Shown: positions 12,896-24,399 of the stretch, piece after piece | Layout of the letters: each line of letters starts with the position of its first letter | How positions within the stretch are numbered: position 1 is the stretch's first letter | From: Trichopria drosophilae | Lineage: Eukaryota; Arthropoda; Insecta; Hymenoptera; Diapriidae | Direction of reading: 5' to 3' | DNA: 64,000 bases | Assembly: GCA_030407085.1 (NCBI GenBank) | Contig: CM059587.1 | Coordinates: forward strand, 79,659,001 to 79,723,000 | Program-made: the position numbers and the translations under genes | The notes under the pieces: model-generated | What the model saw: the letters and a program-made list of their open reading frames with translations, nothing else | Told to the model about the DNA's origin: nothing | The model's database searches: none

Positions 12896-13880
12896 AACGG
12901 GGTTCCAATTAAAAAAAAAATAATCTTGACCTGAGAATAATCTTCAAGGTAATTTTCAAGGTCAAATTTTTTTTAAAAAAAATAGCAGTTTCCATTAAAA
13001 AAAACAAACTTGACCTTGAAATAACCTTGAAGGTTATGTTCAAGGTCAAATTCTGTGCTACCATTAAATAGCCCGGGAAAAATCCTTAAACTTTTGTCTG
13101 AAACAATTTCCAAAGAAATGCACACCCTCTGAGATATTTCGCCGTCACGGGAGTTTTAAGTTTCACCTTGAAATGACCTTGCCGAAAAAAACGGCCATAG
13201 CATATTCGGACGTAAAATTTTGTGCTCTTTCCGAATCCGTGAAAAAAAATAGGGGTTCCCATTTAAAAAAATTAACTTGACCTTGAAATAACCTTCAAGG
13301 TCATGTTCAAGGTCAAATTCAATATCGCCATTAAATAGCCAGGGAAAAATCCTGAAACTTTTGTATGAAACATTTTCCTCGAAAATGCACTCCCGCTGAG
13401 ATATTTTGCTGTTCCGGGACTTTTGGATCACCCTGTATATCATATTACATATACCTAAATAAGCAATGCTATGATTCATATGCTATACCTGCATTTGCTT
13501 AAAAATAAGCTCGTTTATTTGTCTTTATTTTAATTTTAAAAATAATTTGTTTAAAAATAAGTTCATTTATTTGACTTCATTTTAATTTTAATAATTTACT
13601 GCGCTTATAATTTAGAATGCTATTGCCAAAATTAGAAAGGCTTATATGTATTACAAACAATACAATATAATATACATACACCCGCAACGATAGAACGGGT
13701 TCCCGGTACAGTCTCGATTTACCTTGTCACGACGTAAGACATTTAATTTACTAAATAATTTTTGTAATTTTATTCGTACTTTATAAATTTATCTTTTATT
13801 CATATGATTTTTTATATCTTACATTTTATTATAATGGTGTATTCAATTATTTTATATATTTTTTAAGTGTCAATAAATTT

Positions 13881-13913
13881 CTGAAGAGGGCTGTCATCAA
13901 CGGCCGAAGCGTC
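13881..13913 (+). ncRNA. Hammerhead-ribozyme-like motif in the Penelope 3' region
   Basis: CTGAAGA at 13881-13887 matches the conserved CUGANGA core. After one extra G, GGCTGT (13889-13894) can pair with ACGGCC (13900-13905) through a 5-nt loop as helix II, with one U-G pair. GAAGCGTC (13906-13913) follows where hammerheads of Penelope-like elements have GAA, a minimal helix III and the GUC cleavage triplet. The usual A after GAA is G, and helix I pairing is weak here, so this copy is probably degenerate. The strand agrees with the RT gene. Hammerhead motifs in Penelope terminal repeats are established. Confidence 0.6.
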
Positions 13914-13922
13914 AACTAAGTG

Positions 13923-13989
13923 TAATAGTTTATTTTAAAAACGTTCAACCAGACCGTCTCTACCGAAAATCCTCAATTTCAATTCAATC
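13923..13989 (+). repeat. 3' end of the Penelope-like element (partner of the inverted copy)
   Basis: This is the reverse complement of 8749-8815 over 67 bp. The last four bases coincide with the start of the target duplication. Confidence 0.9.
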
Positions 13990-14000
13990 TTGCATGTAAA
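13986..14000 (+). repeat. Right target-site duplication of the Penelope-like element
   Basis: Exact second copy of AATCTTGCATGTAAA found at 8690-8704. Confidence 0.8.
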
Positions 14001-15391
14001 CCAAATTATTTTGATTTTTGACAAGACTCTGCTACAGCCTAAAATCTGTAACACGGCGGACCATATTCGAGATATACTTGTTGAATTTGCAGACATGCGC
14101 AGTACATTGGCCATGCTGGTAATGCGATAATTAAACGATATAGTTAATCCAGCATGTCAGATAGTGGGGATAAGAATTTGCTTATTAATTTTCGAGCTGT
14201 CGGGAACACACCGTAGAACGAACAACACCTCGCGAAACACACATTTGTAGCACTATAATTATACTTCATTAAGAACATTATTGATCGTGCTATTCTTATT
14301 TGAACGCCTCATAATATAGCCCTTAAAATCTAAAAATACTAGTTATTTGCATTTTTTCTGTTATTATTCTATCAGCTTATAACCAATCAAAATCGATAAA
14401 CTCGAATAAGGCAAACTGCTAAGCATAATGATAATATTTTCTAAATTTCTTTAATTTAATATGTTTAAATTTACAATAGTAATTTGTGTATTATTGATTT
14501 ATTACGTAATTTTGATTGTATACTGGAAACCATAAGAAAAGTAACTCGTTATATTTCTTGGATGATCTGAAGAGAACATCCAAAAATTAAAATGGTTATT
14601 ACTTATTACAAGAGTAATTTGACTATAAAAAAGCGTAGCAAAACAATGATTCTTTTAAATGAAATTCATATTTCATTTCAATTTATTAATCCTAACATAA
14701 AACACGAGATTTAGTAACCAAAGTGGTGAATAATTTTAACAAATTGTAAAGCAAGAAAATAACAATTTCATTACTTAGTGAGTAAATACAGGAACGACTC
14801 GCAATATGGTCGTCTTGCGATTAACTTCACCTAGTTATATTATAGGAAAATAGGTGCTGAGTATGCAGGTGAAGTAAATAAGCTGTTATACACGCTAAAA
14901 TATGGCTACACTTTGGAGGTGTCTAATAGGAACTGTTTAGACTGGCTTACAAAAATATTTTATGAAATACAATTGTACAAAAAACAAAGAATAAAAAGCA
15001 ATAAACAATACTGTAAATTCCATATTTACCATAAGAAAAAAATGCAATTTATGTACATTCATTAACAGTATTTCGAATAGGGTAAATTGAGATTAGATGG
15101 AATTCAGTTATAATAATAAAAACAATATTAGAACAATCCTATCTTTGTTTATTCGTTATACAATTACAATATTTGAAATATATCTAAACTAATTGGTCAT
15201 AAGCATACGATTTTGAATAGGCAATTAAAAAATGTTATCGAATCTAACTGCTAAAATTTATTATATTTTCCACGGACTGAAATGTAACCTTCATATAATA
15301 CGTTGCAAATATGGACATAAGCAAAAACAAACAACAAATTAAATTGAAAAAAAGCATCTTAAATTGTATAGACAAATTACACCTTTTCTAA
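14001..15391. other. Non-coding stretch
   Basis: AT-rich sequence without recognisable gene, RNA or long repeat. The last four bases (CTAA, 15388-15391) may be a mutated TTAA target of the next element. Confidence 0.4.
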
Positions 15392-16950
15392 CCTTTCTTC
15401 GTCCCGAAAGTTTGGAATTTGGATACAACTTTCAACGCTGTATCTTTTGTTCTAAACGGCGGTAGAAAATTGAAATATAGTCAAAATTGATAGATTTGGA
15501 CCTCCTATTTCAAGTGCCGTAGTCAGAATCAGCCCTTGACTTCAAAGAATGTTATGATCATTTTGTTGACAAAAATATCGATTTTTTCTATTTTTCTTTG
15601 CAAGAATCGCTGTTTTTGGCGGTGAAAAGGGCAATGCTGACCATTGCAAAACGTACTAATCGCGTCTTTCTGCTCAGCTCTTTCTTGTCCCGTCAGATTT
15701 TTTTCAAAAAACAAAATGGCGGCTTCAATATGGCATCTACGAGTTGTCATTTTGTACTTTGAGGCACAAATATCTAGTCTTTGACCGTGTAGCGGTTGAC
15801 ATAATGGAGAATTCGAATGAAAAAGTAATTATTATCATTTGTGAAAACTTAATCTAATCATGATTCATTCATAACCTCAGATACGTACAATGGGTTTTTA
15901 TCGATTTTTTGTTTGATTTTCACTCAATTTATGACTTTTCCATATAATTACGTACGTGTGAAATTGAAAATTACTATATACGATTGTGTCCTATCAGTGA
16001 TTGGTGTACAACCTAAAAATGGAGTGCAGCACATCTTGTGCGCATTGCTACCTGATACTATGACCTTAGTAGATTGAATAAACGTGAATATCGGAATAAA
16101 TACATCGATCCTCCAATGTCTAATTTCAAAGTTGTTTATTCCTGATGATAAATATAATACATTACATACACACCACTAATTAACAACGATTTACATCACG
16201 TTGTTTAGTCGTCAATACATATTTTGCCGTTGTCCGACTCTTACTGCGAGAAATAAACGCTACTCGGAGAGTGATTTTTTTTTACTATTTTTCAGTAATT
16301 TTTAAATTTTGTTTTTGAAGTTTACTATGATAGTCGCTTTTAATAAGCCTGCAAACATTATAGTACCAGGGAGGATTGCGAAGTCACAATCGTGTATGGT
16401 CATTTTCAATTTCACACGTAAGTTGTATGAAAACGTTGAAAATTTAGTGAACATTTGAAAAGGAGGTAAAATTCCTTTGTATATAACTAATTTGAGGTTA
16501 TGAATGAATAATAATTAGATTAGTATTCACAAATGATAATCATTACTTTTTCATCCCAATTCTCCATGATTTCAACCGTTTAGTCGTCAAATAATCGATA
16601 ATTGTGCGAGAAAATCCAAATTATTACTTGCAGACGCCATCATGAAGCCGCCATTTTGTTTTTTGAAAAAAAACCCGCGGGAGATGAAAAGGCTGATCAA
16701 AAAGACGCGATTAGTAACATTTGAAATGGTCGATCTCAAAAACGCGATTCCTGCGAAGAAACGTAAAAAAAACAGGATTTTTTACAATTGTTTTCTTTGA
16801 AATATTCGGCTGATTCTGATCACGGCATTTGAAAGAGAAGGTCCAAATCTATCGATTTTGACTGATTTCAATGTTTTTTAACGACGTTTGGAGCAGAAAT
16901 TACAGCGTTGAAAGTTCTGTCCTAATACCGTTCTTTTTGGACTAAAAGGG
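15392..16950. mobile_element. TTAA-flanked element with about 550-bp inverted arms
   Basis: The left arm (about 15392-16010) and right arm (about 16380-16950) are diverged inverted copies. Matching landmarks include ACTTTCAACGCTGT, ATAGATTTGGACCT, ACTAATCGCGTCTTT and AACAAAATGGCGGCTTCA. The right end is followed by TTAA (16951-16954) and reads CCCTTTTAGTCC inward; the left has CTAA then CCTTTCTTCGTCC. TTAA plus a CC(C)-start terminus suggests a non-autonomous piggyBac-like element. The centre (16010-16380) shows no transposase. The arms have drifted, so the insertion is old. Confidence 0.65.
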
Positions 16951-17229
16951 TTAATAAAATATTTTACCGGTAGACATTCAAGATTTGTAAGAAGCATTTC
17001 TCAGAAAATTGAGTAAATTCTAATTACCGACTCTTACTTCAATTTAGCGGTAAATTTTACTATTAATTTTACTCGCTGTATACTCTCGTTTCTGTTCGTA
17101 ATATATTTCATTTCCAACTCTCGAGTGAAATATCTCTGACTCATATTTCATACTTTTATTTGCCTTTTCTATTCGCAACTCGCGTCAATTGCGTAAAATG
17201 TCAAAAATTTACGACTCGTGGGATGGACT

Positions 17230-17701
17230 GTAACTTAGTTGTCAATCTTGATTAACACTCGCCGTTTACATAAATATCGAGAATATTTATGCGGCTTTTA
17301 CCCCATTAAGGGAAGTCGAAGAAGTCGGCGTCCCTACGTGGTGCTCTTAAAGACTGAATACGCGGACTGCTCTGAGAACCGCCCTGTAAAATTACGCGTT
17401 CAATTTCGTAGAGTGGTCCGGCGATCGTAAATTTCGAACCGGAAAAACAAAACAGGTCAATAATACCGATCTCTGTACGAAACGAATGGCGCGCAAATAG
17501 TAAAACAACCGGTTTGGTTTAAACACTTCGGCGCAAAGTCGAAAACTTTGAAAACTCGAATTTCCCAGCCTTAATTGATTGGAGGACGTTCTTTGCCAGT
17601 AGACGGAGAATATCTACGCCAAAGACTTTTATGAAATTTTTGTTCCTTATGGCTCATACTTGATTTAATTTCATTTTCGTAATCCGACAGAAAATACCAG
17701 T
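17230..17701 (+). promoter_or_regulatory. CpG-richer region upstream of the signal-peptide exon
   Basis: This block is clearly richer in CpG and G+C than its flanks and lies immediately before a credible first coding exon. It could hold the promoter and 5' untranslated region. A possible splice acceptor, AATCCGACAG, ends at about 17691, just before the ATG. No TATA box or initiator stands out. The 63-codon frame at 17239-17430 is not convincing as a gene. Confidence 0.3.
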
Positions 17702-17800
17702 ATGGCTTTGAATGAAAATCAGTTGATTCGCTTCAATTTTCTTCTATTGATTTTTCTTCTGTGCTGCGCAAATAGATCTGCTGGAAATTTAAGTGGAAAA
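17702..17800 (+). CDS. Candidate first coding exon with signal peptide (partial gene)
   Basis: ATG at 17702 opens 33 codons that end exactly at a good splice donor (AAA before GTAAGC at 17801). The peptide starts MALNENQLIRF, continues into a hydrophobic core, NFLLLIFLLCCA, and then a polar small-residue stretch, ANRSAG, typical of signal-peptidase cleavage. This is the expected layout of exon 1 of a secreted or type I membrane protein, with the long AT-rich sequence downstream as intron 1. I could not find exon 2 in the window by eye, so the protein family is unknown. A chance combination of ATG, hydrophobic run and donor is possible, but the fit of all three is better than for any other short frame outside the repeats. 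Confidence 0.5.
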
Positions 17801-20800
17801 GTAAGCTTTGTTCTTTGTTATTATATTATTTAAAGATAAACTTGAGCGCGATTAAATATTCAATTATAGTTTATAATTAATCGTGGCATACGCAGATGTT
17901 AAACTACAAGAGAACAGTTCGTCGTTTCAGTCGGAGAAAAGTTAAACGCGTTTGAAATTCGGTGTCAATTTTGTGAATTTCGGTCGAGCTGTTCCTTCAA
18001 TGTATTAATGAAAGGAAAATTAGACTTTCAAGGCGACTCCTTGGTACCTCTTCATAAACCGGTATACGCCCCAACTTGCTACTAAGATTAAAACTTCGAA
18101 GTCCTTTCGTGGTCATTAAAAGTTTCGGTAAGAAAACGAGGCGTCTTAAGACATATAAATGAAACTCTACGAAGCGTCTTAATAATGAGCAAGTCATTTG
18201 TATTAGTCAAGACTTATTCTGTTATTGGAGCTGTTAATGGCTGCACGGTCCGTGCTTCCGGATCCTTCAAGTCCGTTCTTTCATTATTCCGCGCTATGCT
18301 TCAGCAAAGTGCTTATCGTCTTTGATAAAATGACACGCTATCTTCATCGATGTAGTCACTCGATTTTCCCTCGAGTTATAATTTTTAATACTTCATAAGT
18401 ACAGTATAAGCTAACAAAAATTATACCGTTAAGTTAATTAAATGCCTGAAAATACGACACCGTATCACAATTTTTAAGACATTGAAAAAACATTGCGCTT
18501 GATTAGACTGTTAATAATAATAGATCAGGAGTTAACTATCAAGACTTTTTATTTGGGTTTAGTTACATGAATCTATAAAGAAAATTCGTTAATGATTTGC
18601 TTAAATATCCCCGATATCAGCTAATCTAAATGCCTTGATACCAATGTCATTTTTACAGAATAGACAACTATTAGCAGTGCGGTGAAATATTTTTATATTG
18701 TTCGATCATGGAATAATTCAAAAACCCCTGATATCTTTTTTGAAATATTGTTGTATTTAACAATTTGTTTAAAAAAGAATTATGTTACCGACCTGACAAA
18801 TTGAAAAACTGCCTAAGAATAAATATAACAAAAATCTCAGTTCTTCTGCTGTCGTTAGGAGAGAAGGAAATATTCTTTCTTCTTCAACTTAAAAATTACA
18901 GAATATTAAATAAATGCACTATAATAATTGTATAATTAATACAAGTGAAAATATTATAATTTTTACATCAACACTAAGATTATAAAATGAATGCAACTCC
19001 CTGTCGATTGATTTATGTACCGCAACAAAGAAAGCATCGTTTTTATACTTTAGGAAATGTTTTATTCCCGGTAAGAATAACTTTTCATTTTTCGGAGAAT
19101 AAATATGAAGTGAATTAAAAATAGAATATTGGCGAGAGAATAATTTTAATATCTGAAGTCCTTTCTATTTCATTTCGTCGGTGTTATTTTAACGGCAATT
19201 CAAACAGAAACTATTTGACGCTTGAAACGAATTCATATTCCCGTTATATCCAATAATTTTCAGTCAGTAATGAAATCACAGTTAGAGTAAGTCAAATGTA
19301 AATCTATGTTAATTATCAATATATTGCAAATTATTTGTAAATACCGAATAATTATTTCAATATATGTTTATCAAAATTCAAAGTTTAATGATTTCTAATA
19401 AAGTTGTAATTACCTTTTGAATGTCAACTGAGAGTAAAAATAAACGAAGAAATATAACATTGACAAGAAAATACATCGCTTTTATAGAAAAAAGTATGCA
19501 ATTTATATTCAAGGAGGTAAATGATTAGATAATAATTAGTTAGGGATGATATTGAATTACTTTATTGAACACTATTATAAAATACCTGACAATATTAAAT
19601 TAAATTATTTACATCAGCCCAAGCAGCAGAGATGGGCTTCGTGAACAAGGCAATGTCGGATTACCCTGCTTAATTCAAACTTTACCGGTTTTAGACCAGA
19701 AAAAACGATCAAATAGTTAGATATAAGCTTTCAAGTATTCGGTGCAAGTCGAATATTGCTTCATTTCAATCTTTAAAAATATGATGTGGGTAGATTAAAC
19801 ATTGAAACGAACGGTATTAACTTTTAACCGAAGGTATGCCTCCGCCAAATTGTAAAACCTTTAAAATTAATATCGGAGGATCCATTTAAAGAAATGTAAC
19901 TTTGATGGATTACGTAACTTCAACCATATACTTGATCTGACTTACTAAAATGATAGAATTTTTACTTTTTTCACACTTGACTCAGTCTATTATTTGGTTT
20001 ATTTAAGACAAATAATGAATTGCACCAGAGTACTGGATGCTCGCCACAAAATCCATATTACTACGCTAAATTAATTATAAATATTATACATACTTAAATT
20101 AGAACAAAACATTATACATGATCCGTCGATAAAGTAGGAAATGTCATTAAAAAACGTGAATTAATTATGACTGAATAAAGTATTCAAAATTCCGGCTCTG
20201 TAAAGGTAATTCTAATTACTATAGAAGATTTCCCCTGAAAAAGAGGCTTAACGAAAATGCCCCTGAGGTACAGAAATTTCCCTCCAAAATGAAGGTAATA
20301 AATAATCACTGATACGTTTCGGAGACAAGGTGTGTGGCAAATTGGTGCATGAGTGCTAAGAGGCTCCGACCTCCAGACTCCCCTTTTTTATACTACCCTA
20401 TCAGCAACCAACCCAATTTTTTTGGACACCTTACCTGTAATATATTGTAGAAACTCATTATGGATAATTTCATCACTCATTTGCGGGATAGTTGAGTTTA
20501 TGAAAATATTGCACAAACCATTTTTCTAGAGAATTTCGCGCTCTACAATTTTTATTTTAAACATATTTCTTCGTCAAACGTATACTTTTCAATTTCAATG
20601 CAGAAAACTAAAATAAATCTTGTTTTTTATTTTTTTTGTCAAGATGACGACTTTAATATATCTGATTGTCATATGTTATCATCATATTTTGATTAAGGAA
20701 ACAAAAATACCTCGGAAACACCAAGTTACGATTTTTTCCCGAGAACAAGGCGTCTTTCAGAAGTTTTACGAAGAAAATCACATAAAGTATTATATCTTTC

Positions 20801-20897
20801 GATGCGAGGTAACTGATTGCAATGAGATAATATTTACCAGCATTTGTACATTTTTTAAGATGGAATTCACAACAATAACGTCGATTTAAACTCTTAT
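17801..20897. other. Non-coding stretch, possible first intron
   Basis: Begins with the GTAAGC donor of the candidate signal-peptide exon. It is AT-rich throughout with no recognised exon, RNA or long repeat. The frames at 17997-18197 and 20620-20889 have no recognisable motif. Confidence 0.35.
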
Positions 20898-20955
20898 GAG
20901 ACATTCTTTTATAAATCGCACACTTTTTTTCGAAATTTTTAAATCGCTTGAATTT
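20898..20955 (+). repeat. 58-bp segment repeated in inverted orientation at 24511-24568
   Basis: The 58 bp are identical to the reverse complement of 24511-24568. Both can be read as the same peptide (RHSFINRTLFFEIFKSLEF), here on the plus strand and at 24.5 kb on the minus strand. This suggests two fragments of one coding mobile element rather than ordinary intergenic DNA. Confidence 0.8.
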
Positions 20956-21874
20956 TTTTAAATAGAGTAGGTATAAAATTAGCGAACACGTATATCATGA
21001 TTTTTTTATCCCTTCTTTTCGAACATATAACGATTTTTAATTTTGAGTGTTTGGACGTTGCGGTAATTTTGAAATCATCGTATCTCCATCATTTTTTACC
21101 GCAGAACAATTTTTTTTTCATTTTAAACGGAATTTCTTCAACTTTTTGATGAAATTATCGCCCTAACCTCAAATTTAAACAAATATATTTTTTTTGCAAA
21201 TTAAATCTTAAAAGTTAATTTTCGCCATGGCACCCGGAAGTAATTTAATTTTAAAAAATATTATTGGATTCCTTCGAAAATTTCCTAAAAAATATCAAAA
21301 TTTCAGAATGGCATTTTTTAAAATCGCCTGGGCATGAATTAAATAGCTCGGCAACCCAAGGGTTTCACGTTCCGTGCGGCGAGGTGGCTCTTGCAATATG
21401 TCTGCATGTCTTTTACTATAATTTCAGTTTGTCACTTTACAAGATCAATTACATCGACGTGTAGTGTAATGAAACATCCCTATTTGACGTGGTATAATTA
21501 AATGTATGTAAATCAGTAAATCAATCATTAGTCGAAATACCGCAGAACATTTCTATGACAATGATATATTTTCAATTATTGAAACACTTAAGTTTTGAAG
21601 ATTTGGAATTAAATATAAAAAATTATATTTAATTTCTATTGATATGTCTTATTGAAATTTAATTTCGAAATTTTAACATAACAATAAATAAATAAATAAT
21701 ATTCATGTATTCTGTGTAGATAGGTATAGAGTAAGTACTTATTACAGTTGATTGAACAATAATGTTTAATGCCTTTATTTCACTATTTTAACGATTGATA
21801 GTTTTTCATACAATGAGAAAGGCTTCCCGTGCAAGGTAGTTTTGTTGCAGGTATCATGGAATGAAAAGTTTCTT

Positions 21875-22258
21875 TTAAGTTTTTGTCAATTCGAAACGCA
21901 TCGCTAGTTTCTTTTCTTCTATTTCATATTCTTCGTTTTGACAAAAATTACAATTAATATTCGGAAGTGCTTCGGTAGCCCACTTAAATAATTCTACAGG
22001 TGTTTGTATTGGACTGTATTCTCTTTGTAAACTCGCTCTAGCAGCAAGTCTTTTTAGCGTTCTCCCCAAACCGTCGCATGGTCCTTCACCGTGAAACGTG
22101 GGGAAAAAATGCAATTCAGCTGATATTTGAAAATCTTTGGAATGATGTGTTAAATTTATAAAGTTTTTCTTATTCTTATATTGCACGGTTGGTCCATCAG
22201 AAAAGTACATAATATAATTAACATTTGGTACTTTATTCTTATTAAATTTAACGTTCTT
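21875..22258 (-). pseudogene. Fragment of an uncharacterised conserved (transposon-associated?) protein
   Basis: Open for 127 codons on the minus strand from 22258, after a stop. It reads through NKVPNVNYIMYFSDGPTVQY and KNKKNFINLTHHSKDFQI, then HFFPTFHGEGPCDGLG and RTLKRLAARASLQ, and stops at 21875. I recognise this pattern (FSDG..QYKN+KNF, then HG+..CDG.GGT.KRLA.RASLQ) as a conserved block in many uncharacterised insect proteins that occur in repetitive copies, but I cannot name the family. There is no ATG supported by context. A frame change seems to follow the stop, where MIPATKLPCTGS is readable in another frame. It is a solitary remnant next to the fold-back element at 22399. Confidence 0.55.
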
Positions 22259-22289
22259 TTACGCCCTTGATACGAAAATAACTATTTCG

Positions 22290-22366
22290 ATATATCTAAA
22301 AGATATCTTATAATATTTAAAAGATATCCGTCAGATATCTTTTCGACACTTTCAAGATATCTTTGA
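22290..22366. repeat. Cluster of AGATATC(T) words
   Basis: Four copies of AGATATC, several extended to the palindrome AAGATATCTT, occur within about 65 bp just upstream of the fold-back element. They may form hairpins or be a decayed short repeat. Confidence 0.6.
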
Positions 22367-22398
22367 CGAATTATACGTATATATATATATTGTATATA

Positions 22399-23754
22399 CA
22401 GGGTGATCCAAAAGTCCCGGAACAGCAAAATATCTCAGCGGGAGTGCATTTTCGAGGAAAATGTTTCAGACAAAAGTTTCAGGATTTTTCCCTGGCTATT
22501 TACTGGCGATATTGAATTTGACCTTGAACATGACCTTGAAGGTTATTTCAAGGTCAAGTTAATTTTCTTAAATGGGAACCCCTATTTTTTTCATGGATTC
22601 TGAAAGAGCGGGAAATTCTACGTCCGAGTATGATATGATCGATTTTTCCGGCAAGGTCATTTCAAGGTGAAACTTAAAACTCCAGTAACGGCGAAATATC
22701 TCAGAGGGTGTGCATTTCTTTGGATATTGTTTCAGACAAAAGTTTAAGGATTTTTCCTGGGATATTTAATGGTAGCACAGAATTTGACCTTCAACATGAC
22801 CTTGAAGGTTATTTCAAGGTCAAGTTTGTTTTTTTTAATGGAAACTGCTATTTTTTTTCACGGATTCGGAGAGAGCACAAAATTTTACGTCCAAATATGC
22901 TATGGCCGTTTTTTTCGGCAATGTCATTTCAAGGCCAAACTTAAAACTCCCGGAACAGCGAATTAACTCAGCAAGAGGCACCATTGAATTTAACCTTGAA
23001 AATTACCTTGAGGCTTATTCTAAGCTCAAGACTATTTTTTTTTAATTGGAACCCCGTTTCATTTTCGTAATGTTTCCAGAGTTTCCAGAGTGCAATGCAT
23101 TATCATTGTTCCCGGATAAAAATATACATTTTTTTTTACATCCGATACGTTTATAAATACCGTTTTATATTTACCCGAAAATGACCTCTTGCTGAGTTAA
23201 TTCGCTGTTCCGGGAGTTTTAAGTTTGGCCTTGAAATGACCTTGCCGAAAAAAACGGCCATAGTATATTCGGACGTAAAATTTTTTGCTCTTTCCGAATC
23301 CGTGAAAAAAAATAGCAGTTTCCATTAAAAAAAAACAAACTTGACCTTGAAATAACCTTGAAGGTTATGTTCAAGGTCAAATTCTGTGCTACCATTAAAT
23401 AGCCCGGGAAAAATCCCTAAACTTTTGTCTGAAACAATTTCCAAAGAAATGCACACCCTCTGAGATATTTCGCCGTCACGGGAGTTTTAAGTTTCACCTT
23501 GAAATGACCTTGCCGAAAAAAACGGCCATAGCATATTCGGACGTAAAATTTTGTGCTCTTTCCGAATCCGTGAAAAAAAATAGGGGTTGCCATTTAAAAA
23601 AATTAACTTGACCTTGAAATAACCTTCAAGGTCAAATTCAATATCGCCATTAAATAGCCAGGGAAAAATCCTTAAACTTTTGTCTAAAACATTTTCCCCG
23701 AAAATGCACTCCCGCTGAGATATTTTGCTGTTCCGGGACTTTTGGATCACCCTG
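22399..23754. mobile_element. Transposase-less fold-back derivative of the mariner-type element
   Basis: Ends match those of the element at 10326-13435 (CAGGGTGATCCAAAAGTCCC at both termini, inverted) and are flanked by TA at 22397-22398 and 23755-23756. The left arm (to about 23164) matches the whole left arm of the full element up to about 11086. The right arm follows almost directly in inverted orientation and includes a third submodule missing from the right arm of the full element. Almost the whole 1356 bp can fold into a hairpin. Overlapping frames here are shadows of the repeat modules. Confidence 0.9.
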
Positions 23755-24399
23755 TATAAGATCAGAATGATACAGACAGTAATTAGTAAAACACTGTAAA
23801 CATGTAATATGCATCGAATAGTCTATTTCAATAGAAGTGCTTGAAGTAAGTGTTTTGCAACTTTTATTTATTAATACTTCGGCTGGCCTGTTGTCGGGGT
23901 CGAAGTTTTGAAAATGCTCATTTTCAATTTGCATACATATAAGAAACACTATATTGTTGTAACATATCTATCGAAGCCACTTGGATCTAAATATGATTGG
24001 ACTCCCAAATATGAATATAATTTTATAATATAATTGAAAGCTGTTAGTAAATAAACGAGTATTAAGGAATAGCCGACTCTCTACTGGGTCGAAGGTTCTG
24101 AGCGAGCGAAGCGAGCGAGGCGCCACGCCAACACTAGTTTGAATTGCAATTTGTTTTGCTATCTTAATAATAGGATGTGTGGCACTAGGAAAATGTTTTA
24201 AAGTTTTTAGATAAAATCATTGGTGAACTACTGTTAAGATTTGTATTTTGACTATGCGATCTGTTGCATTAGTAAATCTTTTCCGCAAGGCATTTAAGAC
24301 ATGTTGCCCATCGTCATCATTATCATCATCTTCGTCGCTATCTACAAGACTAGTATTACAGGCAAAAATTGTTTTTTTTTATTGGATCAGAAATATTTC

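Larger units (their letters stand above)
10326..13435 (-). mobile_element. Tc1/mariner-type transposon with long modular inverted repeats
   Basis: Both ends begin CAGGGTGATCCAAAAGTCCC (the right end in inverted orientation) and are flanked by TA (10324-10325 and 13436-13437), the target duplication of the IS630-Tc1-mariner superfamily. The inverted arms are long, about 500 bp or more. They consist of related submodules with recurring AAATATCTCAG and CAAGGTCAAG words. A frameshifted DDE/D transposase lies on the minus strand in the centre. The element sits in the 3' part of the Penelope-like element, so it is the younger insertion. A transposase-less relative is at 22399-23754. Confidence 0.9.
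8705..13985 (+). mobile_element. Penelope-like retroelement, 5'-truncated, carrying a nested mariner
   Basis: The element is bounded by an exact 15-bp direct repeat (8690-8704 and 13986-14000). Its body encodes a reverse transcriptase followed by a GIY-YIG endonuclease, the domain order that defines Penelope-like elements. The left end has a 44-bp extension, then 67 bp (8749-8815) that are the reverse complement of the right end (13923-13989). The frame starts inside the RT domain, so the 5' part was lost before or during insertion. A 3.1-kb Tc1/mariner-type element later inserted into the 3' untranslated part at a TA. Frameshift, stop and catalytic substitution show that this copy is dead. 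Confidence 0.85.

Noticed and set aside
24100..24125. GAGCGAGCGAAGCGAGCGAG repeat
   Set aside because: A short GAGC-type repeat with no further context; not enough to call a functional site.
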